DNA of 64,000 nt from Burkholderia glumae LMG 2196 = ATCC 33617 (GTDB lineage Bacteria > Pseudomonadota > Gammaproteobacteria > Burkholderiales > Burkholderiaceae): contig NZ_CP009433.1 of NCBI RefSeq assembly GCF_000960995.1, positions 124,001 through 188,000 of the forward strand. Direction: 5' to 3'. The position numbers and the translations under genes were made by a program. Position 1 is the stretch's first letter. Every line of letters starts with the position of its first letter. A model generated the notes under the pieces. The model did no database searches and was not told where the DNA came from. It worked only from the letters and a program-made list of their open reading frames with translations. Of the stretch, positions 1-6,944 are shown piece by piece.

Positions 1-1347
1 CCGGTGGGGCGGCTGATCGAGGCGATTGGCCCCGGCCGGCGGGAGCGCTTCGCGTTCGACCCGGCGAGCAACATCGTCGATCCCGGCCGGCCCGAGACTG
101 CGCGCACGCCGGGCGGCAGCGCCGGCCGCCGCGAGACCACGCTGCCGGATTCGGTGCCCCGGGTGCTGGGCAACCTGCTGCGGGAGTATGCCGGGACGCA
201 TTTCGAGTACGACGTGCAGGGCAACCTGATCGAGAAGCGCTCGCCGGCGGGCGTGCAGCGGTTCGAATGGGACGGGTTCGACCGGATGCGAGCCGCCCAC
301 GCGGCTGAACAGTCGCGGCAGGCGGCGGCGACGTATTTCTATGACGCCTTCGGCCGACGCATCGCGAAGGAAGTGAACGGCGCGCGAACCGTCTACGGAT
401 GGGATGGGGATACGCTGGCCTACGAGTCGGCCGACGAGCGCAGCACGCATTACCTGTACGAGCCCGAGACGTTTGTGCCGATGGCGCAGTACGCTGGCGC
501 GCCGGTGAACGGCATCGAGACGCCGACCGCCTCGAGCGCTGACCGCTACACGCCGGAGGACGATCCGCTGCAGCGGGTGCCGGCGGCGGCTGCGGCGGCG
601 CATCTGGTGTTCTATCACTGCGATCAGATCGGCACGCCGCTGATGATGACGGATGAGGCGGGCGAACTGGTGTGGGAGGCGAGCTACCGTGCGTGGGGCG
701 AGGCGCAGGAGGTGATCGAGCGGGCGTCGGCCGCGGCCGGCATCGACGTCGTGCGGAATCCGCTGCGGTTTCAGGGGCAGCAGTTCGATGACGAGACGGG
801 GCTGCACTACAATCGGTATCGGTATTACGATCCGCTGGTGGGTCGGTTTGTCGGAAAAGACCCGATTGGGCTCACCGGCGGCATCAACCTCTTCCTGTAC
901 GCTCCCAACCCGGTTGTCTGGGTCGATCCGCTCGGACTTGCACGAGACCTGACGGGGTGTGATGGGTCCGGACGTCCTCTCAAGAGCAAGCAATATTCGG
1001 TTCTATATGAGGCGAAGTTGCCGGACGAGATGGTGGTCGGCACCGACCCAACGCACTTCAGAGAAGCAAACCGACAATTAAACGCAACGATTACTGAGGA
1101 CGCTCCCTTCAAAGCCATGATGGCACAACACTATGGCGGTGTCGTAGACCACGTGGCGGAAGGGCCGAGAGGTGGGTACAGTTCCAGCGCACCAAAAGGA
1201 TTTAGCTGGCATCATCACCCCTGTCGGAAGGGCGTGCTCCAGTTGGTACCTATGGCACAACATCAGGCACCTGGTCCTGTCCAGTCGGTCTTACATCCGG
1301 GTGGCCAGGGCGGAAAGCAGGTTTGGGGAGGAGGAAGAACCCGATGA
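1..1347 (+). CDS. RHS repeat protein, C-terminal part with WHH-type nuclease tip (5' end outside window)
   Basis: The frame is open from base 1, so only about the last 448 codons are present. The visible part has YD-repeat-like segments and the RHS core ending in the conserved DPIGLTGG and NPVVWVDPLGL signatures (about residues 286-311), after which polymorphic tips begin. The 136-residue tip carries FSWHHHP (about 400-406), then LQLVP, several His residues and GGKQVWGGG, the pattern of the WHH branch of the HNH/ENDO VII nucleases. In this family the core forms a cocoon around a toxin delivered by type VI secretion or similar; a DNase activity is inferred from the motif. The stop overlaps the next gene's ATG, as expected for a toxin-immunity pair. 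No delivery genes are visible. Confidence 0.88.
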   Translation, partial: PVGRLIEAIGPGRRERFAFDPASNIVDPGRPETARTPGGSAGRRETTLPDSVPRVLGNLLREYAGTHFEYDVQGNLIEKRSPAGVQRFEWDGFDRMRAAHAAEQSRQAAATYFYDAFGRRIAKEVNGARTVYGWDGDTLAYESADERSTHYLYEPETFVPMAQYAGAPVNGIETPTASSADRYTPEDDPLQRVPAAAAAAHLVFYHCDQIGTPLMMTDEAGELVWEASYRAWGEAQEVIERASAAAGIDVVRNPLRFQGQQFDDETGLHYNRYRYYDPLVGRFVGKDPIGLTGGINLFLYAPNPVVWVDPLGLARDLTGCDGSGRPLKSKQYSVLYEAKLPDEMVVGTDPTHFREANRQLNATITEDAPFKAMMAQHYGGVVDHVAEGPRGGYSSSAPKGFSWHHHPCRKGVLQLVPMAQHQAPGPVQSVLHPGGQGGKQVWGGGRTR

Positions 1348-1670
1348 AAAATTCACTCACTGTTCTGGGTGATGTTCTCACGAACGTCAGCGAATTCGCT
1401 TGGGACCACGCGCTCTTTATGCCCCACGGCGTGGACTGGGTTCCGTCCACGACTTGCGCCATTCTCGACCCAGACGATTTCGAGAACGAAGCTAATCCGG
1501 AACGCCCGCAGTTTGCCGTCGAGCACTCGTTACATTACGCCCTTGGTGTTCAAGTCGTTCAAGGCATCGTCGAGAACGCGAGACTGCAAAGGCCGGACGC
1601 TACGGTTTCGGACCTCGTGGACGCATTCATTTTTTACTACGATAACGATGCCTACGTGGACTGGTCGTAG
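1344..1670 (+). CDS. Probable immunity protein for the RHS toxin
   Basis: This 108-residue acidic protein starts at an ATG that overlaps the toxin's TGA (ATGA), with a GGAGGAGG-like ribosome site at about 1327-1334 inside the toxin gene. It contains LGDVLTNV near the start, an ILDPDDFEN segment and FYYDNDAYVDW at the end, with no signal peptide or membrane segment. I recall similar small acidic proteins beside RHS/WHH tips (DUF7716-like), but I am not certain of that family name. Its role, neutralising the adjacent nuclease in the cytoplasm, is inferred from position, size and translational coupling. Confidence 0.7.
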   Translation: MKNSLTVLGDVLTNVSEFAWDHALFMPHGVDWVPSTTCAILDPDDFENEANPERPQFAVEHSLHYALGVQVVQGIVENARLQRPDATVSDLVDAFIFYYDNDAYVDWS

Positions 1671-2214
1671 GCGACCTGCGGCTTGTATCTGCAAACAATT
1701 TTTCGACCTCGTTACTAAAAATGGGGATGTGGATGCCCAACACCTCTTGTCGAAACTTCTCTTGGACCGACGTGCAGACGGTGACGTTCACGTTGCCTGT
1801 CTCATCCTCGATGGTGAGAAATATCACGCCTTTTGCAGTGCCCGGCCGCTGACGCACGGTGATGCGGCGGACGCCACCGAAAAGAAGCAGGTTGGCTGTC
1901 ACGTCCATCGCGATGGTTTCCTCATCGCAGACCGCGACTTGCGGCGAGAAGCGCAGCATGCCGAACGCGACCTCTCGCTGCATGTCACGCTCTGGCTCGA
2001 CGCTCCGGTCGTACAACAGCGCGTCGGGAGACCGCGAGATGACGCCGCCTCGTTTCATGCCCGGCAGCACACCAGCTTCGCGCGCCTTCGAATCCGCCAC
2101 CAATACCTTGTCGCCCTCCAGCACGACGCAACCATGCTCAGTGCGAGGTGACCACCTCGGGCGGAACACATCCAGCGAAAGCCCGGGCAGAAAAATGGCG
2201 ACGAACACGGCCAT
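1627..2214 (-). pseudogene. imuB: Deletion fusion of imuB N-terminus to dnaE2 C-terminus
   Basis: The first ~115 residues read like the start of ImuB, the Y-family polymerase-like subunit: FLPGLSLDVFRPRWSP, PGMKRGGV and LLRFSPQVAVCDEE, ending in LLLFGGVRR. The frame then runs straight into the C-terminal OB-fold region of DnaE2 (TVRQRPGTAKGV, FLTIEDETGNVNV), followed by degenerate sequence. An internal deletion has therefore removed most of imuB and dnaE2 and joined the remains in frame. The ImuB start overlaps the end of imuA by about 77 bp. The polymerase-like body and little finger are missing, so no function is expected. A longer dnaE2 3' fragment lies on the other strand at 41440-42867. 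Confidence 0.8.
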
Positions 2215-2635
2215 ATGGGCTGAGGAGAATCGGTGACAGTTCCAACGTGATGGAGAGCGTTTCTGTTCGTGTCGGGCCTCGTCGCTTCACGACATCGACG
2301 ACGAGGCCACCGTCAGCCGGTTTCACGGGCAACCGCAGCGTGGCGGGAGATGAGTCCTGAGCGCAGGCCAGCGGCCTGATGAGCACCAGCAACGTCTCAG
2401 ATGCTTGGGCCGCTAGATAAAAGCGCCTGAGCGCTTCGGTTCGGATGTGCTGCTGCCACACGATGAGTGCGCCGCAGCTCTTCGCCTGCAACACGCGCTC
2501 CGCACACCAGTGTCAGCGTCGGATAGATACTCCCCACTTTCGTCGAAGTAATTTTCCCCAGTTTTTTTATCTGACGGCGCCGCGGTAGCGGCGCCGTCCT
2601 GTCGATCGCTGACCATATTGCCCTGGAGATCCGTC

Positions 2636-3892
2636 GTGGGGGTGTCGGTGGTCGAGCTGGAGGAAGTGATGACGATTCTGGAATTGCATCGGCAAGGGCT
2701 GAGTATTTCGGCCATCGCCGCTCGACTGGGTATGGACCGCAAGACCGTTCGCAAATACATCAGGAATGGCGTTCAGGCGCCGCGTTACGGTCCACGTACG
2801 CCGCGACCGTGCGTGGTCGATCCGTTCGTCCAGTACATCACCGAACGCGTACGCGAGTTTCCCGAATTGAGCGTCGAGCGTCTGCTGCGTGAGGTCCGGG
2901 CGATGGGTTACGCGGGCGGTCGCACGGCGCTGGGCGACCTGGTTCGGGAGGTCCGGCCGCCCCGCCAGCGCGGCTTCGAGGTACGCTTTGAGACGCCCGC
3001 CGGCCATCAGGCTCAAGTGGACTTCGCGCACTTCAGTGTCGAGTTCGACGACGCGCCCGGCCAGCGGCGTTCGATCTGGCTGTTCTCGATTGTACTCGGG
3101 CACAGCCGCTATCTCTGGGGACGCTTCGTCGAGCATCAGGACCTGCAGACCGTCTTGCGCTGCCACATGGAAGCGTTCGAGCACCTCGGCGGCGCTCCGC
3201 GTGAGATTCTGTACGACCGAATGAAGGCTGCCGTGCTCAGCGAAGTCGAGAGGCACATCGTCTACAACGCGAAGCTGGTCGCGTTTGCGCAGCACTACGG
3301 CTTCGCGCCGCGGGCCTGCAAGGCGTATCGCGCCAAGACCAAGGGCAAGATCGAGCGCCCGTATCGATACATCCGGCAGGACTTCTTCCTGGCGCGCCGT
3401 TTCCAGAACCTCGCCGACCTGAACCGCCAACTGCGCGAGTGGCTCGACACGGTCGCCAATGTCCGCGTGCACGGCACGACGCACCGCGTCGTCGCTCAGC
3501 ACTTCAATGAGGAGCGTCCTACGCTGCAGGCGTTGCCGCCCGGCACCTTCAACGGCGTGATCCGGCTTGAACGGCGCGTGAGCCATGAAGGTCTCGTCTC
3601 GGTCGGTGGCAATTACTACAGCGTGCCCGATCGTACGCGCAAGCGCGTGCTCGACGTTCACAGTCTGGCGCACGAGATCCGCATCTACGAGGACGGTGAA
3701 CTGCTGGCGGTTCATCCCGTGCTAGAAGGCCGACGACGAACCTCGCTGCTGCCCGGTCATCGGCGTGCAAACCAGCGTAAGCAGCAGGCACGGCACCCCG
3801 TGCCATCGGTGACGGCGAGCGTGGCTCGCCGGCCCCTGTCGTTCTATGACCAGGTCGCAAGACGTCTCGCAGAAGCCGGGAGGACCGCATGA
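2636..3892 (+). CDS. istA: IS21-family transposase IstA
   Basis: This protein of about 418 residues has an N-terminal helix-turn-helix (ISAIAARLGMDRKTVRKY) and an integrase-like catalytic core with acidic residues in QVDFAHF, ILYDRMKAAV and KGKIERPYRYIRQDF, followed by a C-terminal beta domain (YYSVP). IstA does the strand transfer and needs the IstB ATPase. I chose the GTG at 2636 because GGAG lies 7 bases upstream; an in-frame TTG at 2618 is the alternative. Its stop overlaps the istB start as ATGA. It sits inside the imuA pseudogene and looks intact. Confidence 0.92.
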   Translation: MGVSVVELEEVMTILELHRQGLSISAIAARLGMDRKTVRKYIRNGVQAPRYGPRTPRPCVVDPFVQYITERVREFPELSVERLLREVRAMGYAGGRTALGDLVREVRPPRQRGFEVRFETPAGHQAQVDFAHFSVEFDDAPGQRRSIWLFSIVLGHSRYLWGRFVEHQDLQTVLRCHMEAFEHLGGAPREILYDRMKAAVLSEVERHIVYNAKLVAFAQHYGFAPRACKAYRAKTKGKIERPYRYIRQDFFLARRFQNLADLNRQLREWLDTVANVRVHGTTHRVVAQHFNEERPTLQALPPGTFNGVIRLERRVSHEGLVSVGGNYYSVPDRTRKRVLDVHSLAHEIRIYEDGELLAVHPVLEGRRRTSLLPGHRRANQRKQQARHPVPSVTASVARRPLSFYDQVARRLAEAGRTA

Positions 3893-4755
3893 ACAGCATG
3901 CCTGCCTCGACACTGGAGCGCATCCGACGCTATCTCGTCGGCCTGCGCATGCCGCGCGCGCTCGAAACGCTGGATGCCACCCTGAACCGCTTCGAGCAAG
4001 GCGACAGTTCGATGCTCGAAGTGCTGGAAACGTTGCTGGGCGAGGAGTTCACGACACGCGAAACACGCCGCATCCGGATGGCGCTGCAGACCGCGCGGCT
4101 CGGCACGATCAAGACGCTGGCCGGCTACGACTTCAGCTTCCAGCCGAGCCTGGATCGCGATCGCATCATGACGCTTGCGCAACTCGAGTTCATCGAACGA
4201 CGGCAGACCGTTCACTTCCTGGGGCCGCCCGGCACGGGCAAATCGCACCTGTCCATTGCGCTGGGCGTGGAAGCCGTACGCGCGGGCAAGAGCGTCTACT
4301 TCGGCTCTCTGGCCGAGATCGTGAACTCGATGGCCAAGGCCGAACGGGAAGGCAACCTGGCGCAGCGCGTGCGCTTCCTTGCCCGTAACAGCCTGCTCAT
4401 CGTCGACGAGATCGGCTACCTGCCCATCGGCTCCAACGGCGGCAATCTGTTCTTCCAGCTCGTCAACGCCTGCTACGAGCGCTGCGCGATCATCCTGACG
4501 TCCAACCGCAGCTTCGGTGAATGGGGTGACGTGTTCGGCGACAGCGTGGTGGCCGCGGCGTTGCTCGACCGGCTGCTGCACCACGCGATCGTCGTGCAGA
4601 TCGAAGGCACATCGTACCGCCTGCGAGAACACGCCGATCTGCTGCCGGACCATCTGCGCAACCGTCCGTCTTCCCTGAACCCCGTGCCCGCTGAACCGGC
4701 TCGCCGGCGCCCGGGCCGCCCCCGAAGGAACCCATTCGATCACGTCGCCGGCTGA
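3889..4755 (+). CDS. istB: IS21-family ATP-binding helper protein IstB
   Basis: This 288-residue AAA+ ATPase has Walker A GPPGTGKSH at about 112-120, Walker B LLIVDEIGYLP at about 167-177 and the HAIVVQIEGTSYRLR stretch typical of IstB/DnaC-like proteins. IstB selects target DNA and activates IstA. The ATG at 3889 overlaps the istA stop; ATG at 3898 is also possible. The C-terminus is rich in Arg and Pro. It ends 67 bp before the right end of the element. Confidence 0.93.
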   Translation: MNSMPASTLERIRRYLVGLRMPRALETLDATLNRFEQGDSSMLEVLETLLGEEFTTRETRRIRMALQTARLGTIKTLAGYDFSFQPSLDRDRIMTLAQLEFIERRQTVHFLGPPGTGKSHLSIALGVEAVRAGKSVYFGSLAEIVNSMAKAEREGNLAQRVRFLARNSLLIVDEIGYLPIGSNGGNLFFQLVNACYERCAIILTSNRSFGEWGDVFGDSVVAAALLDRLLHHAIVVQIEGTSYRLREHADLLPDHLRNRPSSLNPVPAEPARRRPGRPRRNPFDHVAG

Positions 4756-5160
4756 TCACCGTCCGAACAGGGTGGGGAATTTTACTTCGACACTTCTGGG
4801 GAAATTACGTCCGACGTTGACACACCAGAGCGCGTCCGCGGTCTTCGGGGCGCTAAGCCTCATCAGCCATTCCACCGGCACGCCCAGATACGCGAATGCC
4901 AGCGAATTGGGGACATGTGGAGGCTGAAGCAGCGCAATCGGCCGTGAGCTCAGTTCCGCGAACGCCGGCTTCAGGAGCCGCATGTCGCCGATCCCTGGTT
5001 GCTGGACCAGCAGTTCAACCAAGGCGCCCAGTGGCCAGCCGCCGCCGGGCAGCTCGGCCGACAGGGCCGTTCTGCCATGGACGCGCGCGACCTGCGCCAG
5101 AGCGCAGGGTGTATCGACTCGATGTTTTGGGGCAAGGCGGCCATAGCGTCAGATGCAAAA

Positions 5161-5180
5161 TACTGTATTAATATACAGTA
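5161..5180 (-). promoter_or_regulatory. LexA (SOS) box upstream of the imuA relic
   Basis: The 20-bp site TACTGTATTAATATACAGTA matches the proteobacterial LexA consensus TACTGTATATAnnnACAGTA, with CTG-N10-CAG half-sites. It ends 16 bases upstream of the imuA ATG (5144), where LexA would block transcription. The site is intact although the operon it served is destroyed. Confidence 0.9.
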
Positions 5181-5748
5181 GGTGCAAGTTACCACAGACT
5201 ATTCTGAGCGCCTAGCTTCGTGAGATTCCGCCTAAATAGGGCACTAACCACGCCGGGTAGCGCAAGCCGTCGGGGCTCCTTTTCCCGGCGCGGGCGGTAT
5301 GCAGAAAGAGGCCCGACGGAGGTTTTGGCAGGGCCGTTACCGTCGCAATAGGCAGGCACCACCAGTCGCTATCGAAGGCAAACTCCATATTTTAACCGTT
5401 AAAGCCTAAATGCCTAAACGATCGTTTTGAGACATATTTTGGCCGATTTTCTAACTTGGTTAGAAAGTGTATCTGCGCGCCGCCTCGTTTAAACGCTCAG
5501 CAAACGTTTGGTTTTATGAAATTTGCCAGACATTTGGAAAATATGACCACCTTTGATGGCTTCCGCACAGACAATTGCTTACAATTTTCACCGGGCACTC
5601 GCGCTGACCACCAGATGTTGTGCTAAATTTCACTTCGTAACTACATCTTGATTGGCGCGCCGTGTTCGTGTGAGCGTACCATTCGGTAAGTGTTGCCGCT
5701 TTCTTGGTGGCAACGAAAATCCACTTGCGCTCTACAGGACGGTCCCAT
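5181..5748. other. Intergenic region upstream of the MBL/E2-E1-JAB operon
   Basis: About 570 bp lie between the divergent SOS promoter and the defence-like operon. The sequence is visibly more AT-rich than its neighbours, with several A/T runs and short palindromes around 5420-5430 and 5485-5510. I see no convincing coding frame and could not fix a -35/-10 pair. The promoter of the downstream operon should be here. Confidence 0.5.
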
Positions 5749-6927
5749 ATGGCGACACCGAAAATTACCTTTTTCCCGGTTGGAAATGGGGACATGACTC
5801 TTATCGAATTGTCCAACGGACAAACGATTCTTATCGATATTAATATCCGTGAGCCGGGCGATGATGTCCGGGATGTGTTGAAGGACTTGCGCGAAAGGCT
5901 TTCGGAGGACGAAGAAGGACGTCCGTATGTCGATGTCATGGTCCTGAGCCACCCGGACCAAGACCACTGCCGTGGGTTGGTTGCGCATTTCCATCTCGGC
6001 TCGCTGATGGACTACCCGGTGAAGGGGGAGGCATCCAAAATCGTGATTCGCGAGATGTGGTCGTCGCCGCTCGTCTACCGGCGCGCGTCGAAGACCCATA
6101 CGCTGAGCGAAGATGCCAAAGCGTGGAATAAGGAAGCGAAGCGTCGAGTACAACTGTTCAAGGACGAAGGCGCTCTTGACGACGGTGACCGCATCCAAAT
6201 CATGGGTGAGGATGCCGACGGCAAGACCGACGACATCATGCAAATCGTCGTCAAGGCGGGAGAGCAAATCACCAAAGTGGCTGGGAAGTCGTACGAGAAT
6301 TTCAGCGCCTTGCTGCTCGCTCCGCGAAACGCTGATAACTCGGATGATGCCGAGCAACTGACGAAGAACGAATCGAGCGTCATCATCAATTATTCCATCG
6401 GCACCGGCGCCGACCCGGAGGCAGTGAAATTCCTCTCCGCTGGCGACGCCGAGGTGTACATCTGGGATAAAAAGCTTTGGCCGCGTTACAAGAACAACAC
6501 GGCGGCACTCGAGTATGACCTGCTGGCCACGCCCCATCATTGCTCCTGGCACACGCTGTCATACGACAGCTGGAGCGACTATGGCGAGGACGCAAAAGTG
6601 TGCGGGGACGCGCGCAACGCTTTGTCGCAAGCTCGCGCAGGCGCCGTGATTGTGGCTAGCAGCAAGAAAATCGTTGACGACAAGAACGACCCGCCGTGCA
6701 TTCGCGCCGAGCGCGAGTACAAGAAAATCGCGAGCAATGCGAAGGGCGAATTCCTCAACACCTCTGTGCATCCGAGCGAGGCAAATCCGGAGCCCATGAC
6801 GTTCGAAGTTTATGGCGATGGCTTGAAGCCCGCGTGGAGAAAACACTCGGGCGGCACGGGAGCTGGTGCAGGTGCTGGTGCCGCTGCCGCTATCGGCTCG
6901 CAACCGCTGTCGCACGGTAGTGACTGA
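5749..6927 (+). CDS. ComEC-like metallo-beta-lactamase-fold hydrolase, first gene of the E2-E1-JAB operon
   Basis: A 392-residue protein with no signal peptide or membrane segment. The N-terminus has the ComEC-type FFPVGNGD and TILIDIN strands; the metal motif is SHPDQDH at about 67-73, followed by CRG, then LSAGDAE and a late ATPHHCSWH. These are the usual Zn ligands of the soluble ComEC C-terminal MBL domain, which acts as a nuclease in natural competence. The substrate here is unknown; a phosphodiesterase or nuclease is inferred. The last ~25 residues are a Gly/Ala-rich tail. I chose the ATG at 5749, with AGGACGG 6 bases upstream, over a TTG at 5704. The stop is 17 bp before the next gene. 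A second, shorter MBL protein closes the operon. Confidence 0.82.
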   Translation: MATPKITFFPVGNGDMTLIELSNGQTILIDINIREPGDDVRDVLKDLRERLSEDEEGRPYVDVMVLSHPDQDHCRGLVAHFHLGSLMDYPVKGEASKIVIREMWSSPLVYRRASKTHTLSEDAKAWNKEAKRRVQLFKDEGALDDGDRIQIMGEDADGKTDDIMQIVVKAGEQITKVAGKSYENFSALLLAPRNADNSDDAEQLTKNESSVIINYSIGTGADPEAVKFLSAGDAEVYIWDKKLWPRYKNNTAALEYDLLATPHHCSWHTLSYDSWSDYGEDAKVCGDARNALSQARAGAVIVASSKKIVDDKNDPPCIRAEREYKKIASNAKGEFLNTSVHPSEANPEPMTFEVYGDGLKPAWRKHSGGTGAGAGAGAAAAIGSQPLSHGSD

Positions 6928-6944
6928 GAAGGGGCGGGCCAACG

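Larger units (their letters stand above)
2511..4822 (+). mobile_element. IS21-family insertion sequence with terminal repeats and 6-bp target duplication
   Basis: The element begins TGTCAGCGTCGGA and ends, read inward from the right, TGTCAACGTCGGA; a second shared block CGTCGAAGTAA with TTCCCCA lies further in at both ends. It contains istA and istB overlapping by ATGA. The 6 bp CACCAG flanks it on both sides (2505-2510 and 4823-4828), inside imuA. Both genes are open, so it may be active. Confidence 0.93.
2138..5144 (-). pseudogene. imuA: imuA (translesion mutasome accessory protein), split by IS21 element and frameshifted
   Basis: Two blocks separated by the IS at 2511-4822 rebuild an ImuA-like, RecA/SulA-related protein. 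The N-terminal block (5144 to 4829) gives MAALPQNIESIHPALW, then in another frame GALVELLVQQPGIGDMRLL and APKTADALW. The C-terminal block (2510 to 2138) gives LQAKSCGALIVWQQHIRTEA and LSPILLSP. The frame change near 5090 shows a short deletion or frameshift before the IS arrived or independently of it. ImuA bridges ImuB and the error-prone polymerase DnaE2 in SOS mutagenesis. A LexA box sits just upstream of the ATG at 5144. Two separate lesions make this a pseudogene. Confidence 0.85.

Noticed and set aside
1369..2151. 260-codon plus-strand frame
   Set aside because: It overlaps the immunity gene and the imuB-dnaE2 relic, both recognisable in other frames, and shows no domain.
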